Below, one piece after another: positions 16,040 through 22,728 of a stretch of DNA of 34,415 nt; position 1 is the stretch's first letter; the number at the start of each line of letters is the position of its first letter. The DNA is from Pedobacter schmidteae (GTDB lineage: Bacteria > Bacteroidota > Bacteroidia > Sphingobacteriales > Sphingobacteriaceae). Location of the stretch: assembly GCA_945901155.1 (NCBI GenBank), contig CAMDKO010000019.1, forward strand, positions 1 to 34,415. The letters are read 5' to 3'. The translations under genes were made by a program, and so were the position numbers. The notes under the pieces were generated by a model. The model saw nothing but the letters and a program-made list of their open reading frames with translations, searched no databases and was not told the origin of the DNA.

Positions 16040-16177
16040 CAGACCTCCCTTTCTCAGACAACCAATTTTGAGTATTGCGTATTGAGTATTGAGATAAATT
16101 AGCTTCATTTCATACAAGTGCCTCTGACCTCATACCTCAGACAACTGAAATTGGAACCAAGAGCCAAGAGCCAAGAA

Positions 16178-16217
16178 CAAAGACTGTTTAGTGCTAATTG
16201 AAATTTTCTGCTTTTTT
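16178..16217 (+). repeat. 40-bp core copy 4 (G/T subtype)
   Basis: Identical over 40 bp to copy 1. It is followed by six CAKACYT-type heptamers and five ACAACTG heptamers. Confidence 0.9.
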
Positions 16218-16327
16218 CATACCTCAGACTTCAGACCTCAGACTTCAGACTTCAGACCTCAGACAACTGACAACTGACAACTGACAACTGACAACTGAAC
16301 CAAGAACAAAGAGCCAAGAACCAAGAG

Positions 16328-16367
16328 CAAAGACTGTTTACTGCTAATTGAAAATTTCTGCTTTTTT
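16328..16367 (+). repeat. 40-bp core copy 5 (C/A subtype)
   Basis: Identical over 40 bp to copy 3. It is followed by a short CAKACYT run, then one ACAACTG and four ATAACTG heptamers that reach the permease stop codon. Confidence 0.9.
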
Positions 16368-16435
16368 CAGACCTCATACCTCCTACCTCAGACAACTGAT
16401 AACTGATAACTGATAACTGATAACTGACAACCCTC

Positions 16436-17683
16436 CTACTTACTCCTGATCGCTTCAACAGGATCTAACCTGGAAGCATTAAATGCTGGAATAAATCCTG
16501 AAATTAAACCAATAGCGGTAGAGAGAACCACTGTAAGAACTACTTTGCTTAAGTCTACTATAATTGTGAGATCAAAGAATGTTTTAGAAATAAATGCTAA
16601 TGCAAACACGATGAGGAGACCAATAAATCCACCCATTAAACAAAGCAGAACTGATTCAATAAGAAATTGAAGCAATATGAAATAATTCTTAGCGCCCAAA
16701 GACTTTTGAATTCCGATGATATTTGTACGTTCTTTTACAGATACAAACATAATATTAGCTATACCGAACCCGCCAACCAAAATTGAAAAGCCCCCAATAA
16801 TCGCACCTGCAATATCAATAATACCAAATAGCTGATCCAATTGCGCTGTAAGCACAGTTGTTTTGTTAAGAGAAAAATCATCGTCATCTTGCGGACCAAG
16901 CCTATGAATTGAACGCATTGTTCCTTTCAATTCACTCTCAAGTTCGTTTACTGAAATATTCTCTCTTCCCTTAATCGTAATTTGCGGCCCATAGCGTTCA
17001 TCTTCAACCTTAATTACACCCTTTGCAAAATTTAGCGGTATCAAAACGGTTTTATCAGCAGAAACGCCAAGCATATCTTCGCCTTCTTCAGTAAATACCC
17101 CAATAATGGTGACTCTCCTTCCTAAAACGGTAATAACTTTACCAATTGGATCTTCATTAGGGAACAAACCATCGGCAATTGAATAGCCAATAATTGCAAT
17201 AGGCCTACCGCCTTTTGATTCACTATCTGTAAAATAACGTCCAGATTGAAAATCGAATTTCCAAACCTTATAATAATCATGAGAAGCCGCTTTTATCTCT
17301 GCACCTTCAATACTATTATTTTTATACTTGATGGTACGATTTCCTACACCAATCTGAAATGAAATACCCTCAGCAGTTTGAAGACGTTCTGTAAGCTTTC
17401 CATAGTCACGTAGTGAGGGTTGAGGCCTGCTGATGTATTTCCACCACGGAAAATCTGGACCACCTACCCATGGCCACTTTTGAATATATATGGTATTACT
17501 TCCTAATTTTTCGACACTGTTTTGAATGTTGTTACGAAGGGTATCAACTGCCGAAAAAACTCCAACAATAGTCATTATACCGATCGTTATCCCTAACAAT
17601 GACAATATTGTTCTGAGTTTATTTTGCCTTAGGGCTCCAAAAGCAAACAAAAAACTCTCTTTTAAAAGCTTGAGAAATATCAT
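16436..17683 (-). CDS. ABC transporter permease, MacB/FtsX type
   Basis: A 415-residue inner-membrane permease with the MacB layout: one N-terminal helix (about 20-42, after ALRQNKLRTILSLLGITIGI), a large periplasmic domain (about 45-280), then three helices (about 287-310, 338-362, 378-400). It ends with the conserved coupling tail PAFNASRLDPVEAIRSK (PA..A..LDP.EAIR). ERTNIIGIQKSLGA is the typical cytoplasmic loop that touches the ATPase. Such transporters act as mechanotransmitters or exporters rather than classical importers. No ATPase is adjacent; the LolD/MacB-like ATPase at 20732-21493 on the same strand is the likely partner. Its stop codon touches the repeat array, so its transcript may run into it. 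Confidence 0.92.
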   Translation of the reverse strand: MIFLKLLKESFLFAFGALRQNKLRTILSLLGITIGIMTIVGVFSAVDTLRNNIQNSVEKLGSNTIYIQKWPWVGGPDFPWWKYISRPQPSLRDYGKLTERLQTAEGISFQIGVGNRTIKYKNNSIEGAEIKAASHDYYKVWKFDFQSGRYFTDSESKGGRPIAIIGYSIADGLFPNEDPIGKVITVLGRRVTIIGVFTEEGEDMLGVSADKTVLIPLNFAKGVIKVEDERYGPQITIKGRENISVNELESELKGTMRSIHRLGPQDDDDFSLNKTTVLTAQLDQLFGIIDIAGAIIGGFSILVGGFGIANIMFVSVKERTNIIGIQKSLGAKNYFILLQFLIESVLLCLMGGFIGLLIVFALAFISKTFFDLTIIVDLSKVVLTVVLSTAIGLISGFIPAFNASRLDPVEAIRSK

Positions 17684-17696
17684 ATACGTGTTAGAC

Positions 17697-17704
17697 CAAA
17701 TTTA
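17697..17704 (-). promoter_or_regulatory. Putative -7 element for the permease gene
   Basis: On the minus strand TAAATTTG matches TAnnTTTG exactly, 13 bp before the ATG at 17683. No clear -33 TTTG was found at the right spacing. Confidence 0.45.
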
Positions 17705-17751
17705 GTGAATTACGTTACAGGTCATGAGATGAATATTAATTTAAATATAGC

Positions 17752-17777
17752 ATTCTTAAATTTCTATCCTTAAGAAT
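17752..17777. repeat. Inverted repeat upstream of queA
   Basis: ATTCTTAA (17752-17759) and TTAAGAAT (17770-17777) form perfect 8-bp arms 10 bp apart, a spacing of about two helical turns between arm centres. It lies between the divergent permease and queA promoters. Confidence 0.4.
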
Positions 17778-17781
17778 AAAC

Positions 17782-17830
17782 ATTTATAGTTTTATTTTGT
17801 TAAATTTGCGCCCTGAAATACACTATAAAT
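17782..17830 (+). promoter_or_regulatory. queA promoter region bracketed by a 9-bp inverted repeat
   Basis: TAAATTTG at 17801-17808 matches the -7 consensus, 26 bp before the queA ATG. ATTTATAGT (17782-17790) and ACTATAAAT (17822-17830) are exact inverted arms around it. The -33 position holds no good TTTG. No preQ1 riboswitch-like sequence was recognised in the short leader. Confidence 0.45.
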
Positions 17831-17834
17831 AATT

Positions 17835-18884
17835 ATGAAATTATCTCAGTTTAAATTTGATTTACCTGAATCTTTAATAGCCCATAACCCAGTTGAAAAT
17901 CGCGATGAAGCCCGATTAATGGTTTTGGATAAGAAAACCGGAGCTATTGAGCATAAAATATTCAAAGATGTTTTAGGGTATTTTGAAGAGAAAGATGTGA
18001 TGATTTTAAACAACACCAAAGTTTTTCCAGCTCGCCTTTACGGTAATAAGGAAAAAACAGGTGCAACAATTGAAGTGTTTTTGCTTCGTGAGTTAAATCG
18101 TGAACTTCGTCTTTGGGATGTTTTAGTTGACCCTGCACGTAAAATTAGAGTTGGTAATAAGCTTTACTTTGGAGATGACGATCTGTTAGTTGCTGAGGTT
18201 GTTGACAATACTACTTCACGTGGAAGAACAATTCGCTTCCTTTTCGATGGTACGAATGATGAATTCCGTAGAAATATCGAGATATTAGGTGAAACTCCGC
18301 TACCAAAATATATAAAACGCAAAGCAACTGTTGAAGATAAGGAGAGATATCAAACGATCTACGCTAAAAATGAAGGGGCCGTAGCAGCTCCAACCGCTGG
18401 CTTACATTTTAGTCGTGAGTTGATGAAACGCCTTGAATTAAAGGGTGTTGATTTTGCTGAAATTACATTGCATGTTGGTTTAGGTACATTCAGATCTGTT
18501 GAAGTTGAAGACCTTACCAAACATAAAATGGATTCAGAGCAGTATATAATCGAGCAAAAAGATGCGGATATTGTTAACAAGGCCATTCTTGAAAAACGCA
18601 GAGTTTGTGCAGTAGGAACAACTTCTATGAGATCGATTGAATCTGCTGTTTCTGCAGGAAAGGAATTGAAAGCTGCAAATGACTGGACCAGCAAGTTCAT
18701 CTTCCCTCCATATGATTTCAGTATTGCCAATTGTATGATCACTAACTTCCATACCCCTGAGTCAACGCTTTTGATGATGGTTGCAGCATTTGGAGGTTAT
18801 GAAAATGTTATGAAAGCATACCAGGTTGCTGTGAAAGAAAAATATCGCTTTTACAGTTATGGAGATGCAATGCTAATCATCTAA
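17835..18884 (+). CDS. queA: S-adenosylmethionine:tRNA ribosyltransferase-isomerase
   Basis: QueA transfers and isomerises the ribosyl part of SAM onto 7-aminomethyl-7-deazaguanine at tRNA position 34, giving epoxyqueuosine. The 349-residue protein matches the family along its length: [19 protein letters not shown] (1-19), [55 protein letters not shown] (family hallmark, about 171-190), [15 protein letters not shown], and [20 protein letters not shown] near the end. Length is normal. ispD follows 73 bp downstream on the same strand with only a weak hairpin between. It implies that this organism makes queuosine, although no other que gene is in view. Confidence 0.96.
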   Translation: MKLSQFKFDLPESLIAHNPVENRDEARLMVLDKKTGAIEHKIFKDVLGYFEEKDVMILNNTKVFPARLYGNKEKTGATIEVFLLRELNRELRLWDVLVDPARKIRVGNKLYFGDDDLLVAEVVDNTTSRGRTIRFLFDGTNDEFRRNIEILGETPLPKYIKRKATVEDKERYQTIYAKNEGAVAAPTAGLHFSRELMKRLELKGVDFAEITLHVGLGTFRSVEVEDLTKHKMDSEQYIIEQKDADIVNKAILEKRRVCAVGTTSMRSIESAVSAGKELKAANDWTSKFIFPPYDFSIANCMITNFHTPESTLLMMVAAFGGYENVMKAYQVAVKEKYRFYSYGDAMLII

Positions 18885-18957
18885 TTATTTTGGGTATAAT
18901 GGGGTTAATTCTTTACCCTATAGCAACCTGAAAAATAAAATATCTCATATTTTAGTT

Positions 18958-19638
18958 TTGAAATACTACGCGATCATAGTAGGTGGTGGCTCCGGAAGCA
19001 GGATGCAATCTGATGTACCTAAACAATTTATGCTTTTGAATGGTAAACCTATTCTTATGCATACTATTGAGTCATTCTACTACTCAGATTTTAAGCCAGA
19101 GATCATTCTAGTATTAAATGTGGATTTCATCACTTATTGGGAGCAGCTTTGCGAAAAATATAATTTTTTAATTCCACATACCCTTATAAAAGGCGGGCTA
19201 CAACGATTCCACTCTGTTAAAAATGGAATTAAGGCAATAAAGGAAGACTCTGTTATTGCAATCCATGATGCAGTCAGGCCACTAGCCAGCAACGAACTAA
19301 TCTGTCGTTCTTTCAAAGAAGCTGAAGAATCAGGCAATGCAATAGTGGCTATTAAGTCTAAAGATTCAGTCAGACAACAAAAAGGCAATACAAGTCTATC
19401 ATTAAACAGAGATGAAATTTATCTGATTCAAACTCCTCAAACTTTTCAATTCGAGCTTCTTAATACAGCCTATAAGCAGGAATACAGCAATGAATTTACG
19501 GATGATGCATCAGTTGTAGAACGCACAGGCATTACTTTAAATTTGATAGAAGGCGAAAGTAAAAATCTCAAAATCACTTTTCCTGAAGACCTAAGTCTTG
19601 CTGAATTCTATCTGAGTCAAACAAAAAACAAAGCATAA
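18958..19638 (+). CDS. ispD: 2-C-methyl-D-erythritol 4-phosphate cytidylyltransferase
   Basis: IspD joins MEP to CTP, giving CDP-ME, the third step of the non-mevalonate isoprenoid route. The 226-residue protein has the nucleotidyl-transfer loop GGGSGSRMQSDVPKQF (9-24; Gly where many have Ala-Ala), LNGKPILMHTIE, IHDAVRPLAS (hallmark, about 102-111), and the QTPQTFQF / FTDDASVVE motifs. The start is TTG 18958: the sequence after it aligns with the family start MKYYAIIV, and no ATG is available upstream in frame. It probably shares the queA transcript. A strong bidirectional terminator directly follows the stop. Confidence 0.94.
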   Translation: MKYYAIIVGGGSGSRMQSDVPKQFMLLNGKPILMHTIESFYYSDFKPEIILVLNVDFITYWEQLCEKYNFLIPHTLIKGGLQRFHSVKNGIKAIKEDSVIAIHDAVRPLASNELICRSFKEAEESGNAIVAIKSKDSVRQQKGNTSLSLNRDEIYLIQTPQTFQFELLNTAYKQEYSNEFTDDASVVERTGITLNLIEGESKNLKITFPEDLSLAEFYLSQTKNKA

Positions 19639-19642
19639 AAAA

Positions 19643-19672
19643 ACCCTGCATAAGCAGGGTCTGTTTTTTTTT
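19643..19672. terminator. Bidirectional intrinsic terminator after ispD and DUF2795
   Basis: ACCCTGC (19643-19649) pairs with GCAGGGT (19654-19660) over loop ATAA. A T-run follows on the plus strand (19664-19672), and an A-run precedes the stem (T-run for the minus strand). The plus-strand T-run extends into the stop codon of the minus-strand DUF2795 gene at 19671-19673. Confidence 0.92.
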
Positions 19673-19892
19673 AATATTCGTCTTCGTTAAAAAAGAAATC
19701 GTCTTTGGTGGGATAATCCGGCCAAATCTCTTCTATATTTTCATAAGGCTCGCCATCATCTTCCAATGCTTGCAGGTTTTCTATAACTTCCACTGGTGCA
19801 CCTGAACGAATTGCATAATCAATTAGTTCATCTTTTGTTGCCGGCCATGGAGCGTCTTCTAGGTGTGACGCTAATTCTAATGTCCAATACAT
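19671..19892 (-). CDS. DUF2795 family small acidic protein
   Basis: A 73-residue cytoplasmic protein, very acidic at its end (DDFFFNEDEY). It contains PATKDELIDYAIRSGAPVEVIENLQAL (18-44), the DUF2795 core seen in a short, strongly conserved Bacteroidota protein. That core is a small helical region resembling a DNA-binding or protein-binding helix pair. No biochemical function is known to me. It stands alone, with its own TATTTTTG promoter element 32 bp upstream and the shared terminator at its 3' end, so it is an independent, probably well-expressed unit. Confidence 0.9.
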   Translation of the reverse strand: MYWTLELASHLEDAPWPATKDELIDYAIRSGAPVEVIENLQALEDDGEPYENIEEIWPDYPTKDDFFFNEDEY

Positions 19893-19924
19893 ATTTCTTA
19901 GAATTTGGTTTATACTATTTTTTG

Positions 19925-19932
19925 CAAAAATA
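19925..19932 (-). promoter_or_regulatory. Putative -7 element for the DUF2795 gene
   Basis: The minus strand reads TATTTTTG, matching TAnnTTTG, 32 bp before the ATG at 19892, in an otherwise A/T-only gap. Confidence 0.45.
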
Positions 19933-19974
19933 TAATAATTTAAATAACAATATTAATTATTTTTATTAAAAAAC

Positions 19975-20523
19975 TTAAACTCGCGGAAACCACTGATTTT
20001 CAGGTATATTACTATCGTGGCACAATTTTCTCGCTAGCACAAAAAGATAATCGCTAAGCCTGTTCAGGTAAACAATTACCTTTTCATCCACAAAACTTTC
20101 CTCCTTCAGGTGAACGATGATTCGCTCTGCCCTTCTGCAAACACATCTGGAAACATGGCAAAATGAAACCACCGGACTTCCACCTGGCAAAATAAAATGT
20201 TTTAGCTCAGGTAGCACTACATTCATCTCATCGATCTGATTTTCTAGAAAGGTTATATCCGAAAGGTGAAGATCCGGAATTTTCATTTTAGATTTCTCAG
20301 GGTCTGAAGCTAAGGCTGCACCAATAGTAAACAATCTGTCCTGTATTTCCTTCAACGTGTCCTTTTGATCTGTATGAATATCGTGATCACGAATCATACC
20401 GATATAGGAATTCAGCTCATCAACTGTACCATAACTTTCAATCCGTAAATCATATTTTGGCACCCGTGTTCCACCTATTAGAGAGGTTAGCCCCTCATCT
20501 CCGGTTTTGGTATAAATTTTCAT
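19975..20523 (-). CDS. Cob(I)yrinic acid a,c-diamide adenosyltransferase, PduO type
   Basis: Transfers the adenosyl group of ATP to cob(I)alamin, giving coenzyme B12. The 182-residue protein begins with the ATP-binding signature MKIYTKTGDEGLTSLIGGTR (1-20) and KYDLRIESYGTVDELNSYIG (23-42). It continues with helices containing HFILPGGSP (~108-116) and CRRAERIIVHL (~128-138), the R-x-x-E-R pattern of the active site, and YLNRLSDYLFVLAR (~150-163). These are standard PduO/MMAB features. It is flanked by unrelated genes and is separated from the upstream ABC ATPase by 208 bp, so it is probably transcribed alone. Its presence implies use of adenosylcobalamin, for example by methylmalonyl-CoA mutase or a class II ribonucleotide reductase elsewhere. 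Confidence 0.95.
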   Translation of the reverse strand: MKIYTKTGDEGLTSLIGGTRVPKYDLRIESYGTVDELNSYIGMIRDHDIHTDQKDTLKEIQDRLFTIGAALASDPEKSKMKIPDLHLSDITFLENQIDEMNVVLPELKHFILPGGSPVVSFCHVSRCVCRRAERIIVHLKEESFVDEKVIVYLNRLSDYLFVLARKLCHDSNIPENQWFPRV

Positions 20524-20685
20524 TTCTTTCTATTCATGTATTTCAGGTTTTCAACAAGACCTGATTTAATTTTGGGCGATATTAAGAATTATTCAGCAGA
20601 ATGTAATGAATTTAAATAGGTTAAACCCATTATTTTGACATTCATAAAACATAATTGCAATCAGAGCTTAGCATAAAATTGTGCT

Positions 20686-20706
20686 ATTGGTTTAATTCAA
20701 ACCAAT
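20686..20706. terminator. Hairpin in the 208-bp gap after the ABC ATPase gene
   Basis: ATTGGTTT (20686-20693) pairs with AAACCAAT (20699-20706) across 5 nt, about 25 bp after the ATPase stop. No T-run follows on the minus strand, so termination strength is doubtful. A smaller repeat TCAGGT/ACCTGA (20543-20564) lies nearer the adenosyltransferase start. Nothing else was recognised in 20524-20731. Confidence 0.4.
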
Positions 20707-20731
20707 TGATAGAAAATAGCCAGATTTTTAC

Positions 20732-21493
20732 TTATTGAATTTTCTCGAAGTCTGATTCCTTAGATTTCATATCGGCAAGTCTGGGAGAAACAGTCTTCAC
20801 ATTTTTATTCAAATAATCATTTTCAATTAGCCCGTCACGCATTCTAACAATCCTGTGCGCATGCTGAGCAATATCTTCTTCATGCGTTACCAGAATAATA
20901 GTATTGCCTTTAGAATGGATCTCTTCTAGTAATCCCATAATCTCAACAGAAGTCTTTGTATCAAGATTTCCAGTAGGTTCATCCGCAAGAATGATAGAAG
21001 GATTATTGACCAGTGCTCTTGCTACTGCAACACGCTGACGCTGCCCTCCCGATAATTCATTCGGCTTGTGGTGAACTCTGTTTCCAAGACCGACACTTTC
21101 AAGAGTTTTTTGAGCCCTATCATCTCGTTCTCTTCTTCCAATTCCAGCGTAAACCAATGGAAGTGCTACATTTTCAAGTGATGATGAGCGAGGTAATAAA
21201 TTAAATGTCTGAAACACAAAACCAATTTCCTTATTTCTAATTTCAGCAAGTTCACTATCGGTCATTTCACTAACCTGGTTTCCATTTAAAATATAAATTC
21301 CTTTCGTTGGCGTATCCAAACAACCAAGAATATTCATTAGAGTTGATTTACCTGAGCCCGACGGACCCATAAGGGCTACGAATTCACCCTTATTTATGGT
21401 TAATGAAACAGATTTTAAGGCATGAATAGTTTCAGCCCCAATTACATATTTCCTACCGATGTCTGTTAAAGTGATAAGAGGATCTTGAGCCAT
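20732..21493 (-). CDS. ABC transporter ATP-binding protein, MacB/LolD type
   Basis: A 253-residue cytoplasmic ATPase. Walker A is GPSGSGKST (about 43-51), Q-loop [10 protein letters not shown] (about 92-101), signature [15 protein letters not shown] (about 144-158), Walker [13 protein letters not shown] (about 164-175), and the switch His in VTHEED (about 200-205). The phrase [19 protein letters not shown] is typical of the LolD/MacB/FtsE group, which pairs with FtsX-like permeases. The only such permease in the window is at 16436-17683. The last ~25 residues (after the LIENDYLNK segment) are family-variable. It follows gatC after 52 bp on the same strand. Confidence 0.93.
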   Translation of the reverse strand: MAQDPLITLTDIGRKYVIGAETIHALKSVSLTINKGEFVALMGPSGSGKSTLMNILGCLDTPTKGIYILNGNQVSEMTDSELAEIRNKEIGFVFQTFNLLPRSSSLENVALPLVYAGIGRRERDDRAQKTLESVGLGNRVHHKPNELSGGQRQRVAVARALVNNPSIILADEPTGNLDTKTSVEIMGLLEEIHSKGNTIILVTHEEDIAQHAHRIVRMRDGLIENDYLNKNVKTVSPRLADMKSKESDFEKIQ

Positions 21494-21545
21494 GTTTTTG
21501 TTTTTAGACTATCGGAATAGGTTCATTGTTACAGTATCTGATAAA

Positions 21546-21839
21546 TTAGGGCTTATTAATTACTTTGGCAACCCTAAAGAACTTTCCATCTTGCTTAGGC
21601 GCATTTTTTAAAGCCATAGCTCTGCTAATCTCCTGATTTATTACATCTTCACGCAAAACATTGATCTCATCATTCATGTAGATCAAGGGTTCAACTCCAC
21701 TAGTATCCACCTCATTTAGTTTATCCATGAAAGTAAGAATTTTACTCATGTCATCTAAAAGGCCTTGTTTTTCATCTTCATGCACCTCTAGCCTAGCCAA
21801 ATGGGCAATTTTATAAATCGTTTCTGGACTTAATTTCAT
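21546..21839 (-). CDS. gatC: Aspartyl/glutamyl-tRNA amidotransferase subunit C
   Basis: GatC is the small subunit that stabilises GatA-GatB in the amidotransferase converting Glu-tRNA-Gln and Asp-tRNA-Asn to their amidated forms. The 97-residue protein has the family pattern: ETIYKIAHLARLEV (5-18), a helix LLDDMSKILTFMDKLNEVDTSGVEPL (~27-52, with the ubiquitous D-T-x-G-V-x-P), LREDV (~61-65), and the C-terminal DGKFFRVAKVI (~84-94). Length is normal. gatA and gatB are not here, which is common. It is flanked by the PlsC acyltransferase (47 bp) and the ABC ATPase, all on the minus strand, so it may be in one transcript. Confidence 0.96.
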   Translation of the reverse strand: MKLSPETIYKIAHLARLEVHEDEKQGLLDDMSKILTFMDKLNEVDTSGVEPLIYMNDEINVLREDVINQEISRAMALKNAPKQDGKFFRVAKVINKP

Positions 21840-21886
21840 TAATAATTTAATTTAAATAGGCATTAACTGCTCTGAAATTAAAATTG

Positions 21887-22627
21887 CTATTTATTTTGCT
21901 GGGCATTAAGCTGATAAGATATAACTCCATAAACTTTAGCTTTCAAATCTTCAGCATCGGTTAAAATTAAACATGATGTATCAATAGGAGCGTGAACCCA
22001 AATATCGCAAATTCCCGGACTAGTTCCATATCGCTTTCCATCATCCCACATTAAATTCCAGTTATTACAAATAGTTACAGGTAAAATATGTACTCCCTGC
22101 TCGATGGCAAGTTTAAAAGGTCCATTTTTAAATGGCTGTAAAACCGGAGGGTAATTTTCACTGATCATTCCTTCTGGAAAGATTACGACATTTTTACCAT
22201 CTTTTAAACTTTCTTCGGCTTTTTTAAAAGCTCTGAAAGCCGACATTTTACTTTCTCTGTTTAATGGAATATCAATAGTCCGAAAGTAAATGCCGGTAAT
22301 AAAATTATCAAGAAGTTCCTCCTTGCCAATAAATACATAATTCCGTTTTGCCAATAATATAATAGCTGTTATATCGAGGTTTGAGGTATGATTTGCACAT
22401 ATAATATATCTATTCGACCAATCGATTTTTTCCTCATAGCTGAAGCGAAATAAAAAACCTGATAGAACCGAACTTAAATAACTAAATATCCATCGCATTC
22501 GGTTCATCCCATGAAACTTAACAGGGCTGCGGGAGAAATAAAAAATAATTGGATAAAGACACGTAAATACTAGAGCGAGCCAAATCTGAAAATAGTAAAG
22601 ATGTACGCTTTTAAAAAGTCTTTTCAT
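21887..22627 (-). CDS. 1-acyl-sn-glycerol-3-phosphate acyltransferase family protein (PlsC-like)
   Basis: A 246-residue membrane-associated acyltransferase with two N-terminal hydrophobic segments (about 10-32 and 45-60). Motif I NHTSNLD (76-82 region) is H-x4-D, motif II is around GIYFRTIDIPLNRES, motif III is VIFPEGMISE (F-P-E-G), and motif IV is LPVTICNNW (a V-P/T phrase). These place it in the PlsC/LPLAT family, which acylates lysophosphatidate in membrane phospholipid synthesis. Some members use other lyso-lipids such as ornithine lipids. The start at ATG 22627 lies only 5 bp after a TATTTTTG element, so the mRNA is probably leaderless. It diverges from trpS, with the two -7 boxes being exact mirror images. 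Confidence 0.88.
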   Translation of the reverse strand: MKRLFKSVHLYYFQIWLALVFTCLYPIIFYFSRSPVKFHGMNRMRWIFSYLSSVLSGFLFRFSYEEKIDWSNRYIICANHTSNLDITAIILLAKRNYVFIGKEELLDNFITGIYFRTIDIPLNRESKMSAFRAFKKAEESLKDGKNVVIFPEGMISENYPPVLQPFKNGPFKLAIEQGVHILPVTICNNWNLMWDDGKRYGTSPGICDIWVHAPIDTSCLILTDAEDLKAKVYGVISYQLNAQQNK

Positions 22628-22632
22628 TCATT

Positions 22633-22640
22633 CAAAAATA
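22633..22640 (-). promoter_or_regulatory. Putative near-leaderless -7 element for the PlsC gene
   Basis: The minus strand reads TATTTTTG, matching TAnnTTTG, ending 5 bp before the ATG. A transcript starting a few bases downstream would begin almost at the start codon. The -33 region has no clear TTTG. Confidence 0.5.
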
Positions 22641-22714
22641 CAAAAATCTATGGAGCTTTATAATAATTGGGAGGCATTTCAAACCCTTTCAGCATCAGTT
22701 ACAGAAAAAATTCT

Positions 22715-22722
22715 TATTTTTG
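22715..22722 (+). promoter_or_regulatory. Putative near-leaderless -7 element for trpS
   Basis: TATTTTTG matches TAnnTTTG and ends 6 bp before the trpS ATG at 22729. It decides the start: an upstream TTG at 22720 lies inside the element and is unlikely to be used. Confidence 0.55.
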
Positions 22723-22728
22723 CGACCT

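Larger units (their letters stand above)
15720..16435. repeat. Composite repeat array: five 40-bp cores separated by heptameric tandem repeats
   Basis: This fills the whole gap between convergent hldA and the permease gene and contains no credible gene. Each unit, read on the plus strand, is a run of 7-mers AR(C)CAAG, then a 40-bp core starting CAAAGACTG and ending CTGCTTTTTT, then 7-mers of type CAKACYT, then 7-mers AYAACTG, each run ending or starting with CAGACAACTG. Five units are present, with core starts 136, 115, 178 and 150 bp apart. A further 7-mer family (AGTATTG, three copies near 16071-16091) sits in unit 3. Heptamer variants differ mostly by transitions. Heptanucleotide arrays are known from cyanobacteria (STRR); those I recall from Bacteroidota are poorly explained. 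Confidence 0.9.

Noticed and set aside
15720-16435. CRISPR-like reading of the five 40-bp cores
   Set aside because: The sequences between cores are themselves tandem heptamers of uneven length (about 75-138 bp), not unique spacers, and there are no cas genes in the window.
15700-16440. Insertion sequence or mobile element as origin of the array
   Set aside because: No transposase frame, no terminal inverted repeats and no target duplication are visible in or around the array.
16252-16458. Small minus-strand open frame over the repeats and the end of the permease gene
   Set aside because: Its translation is just the heptamers read in three frames (SYQLSVISYQLS), and it overlaps a real gene. 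A 7-bp repeat lacking stops stays open by itself.
17808-17834. preQ1 riboswitch before queA
   Set aside because: The leader after the -7 box is about 20 nt and lacks the preQ1 aptamer stem and A-rich tail.
18953-18960. TAGTTTTG as a promoter for ispD
   Set aside because: It overlaps the TTG start codon, so a transcript would begin inside the gene. Read-through from queA is more likely.
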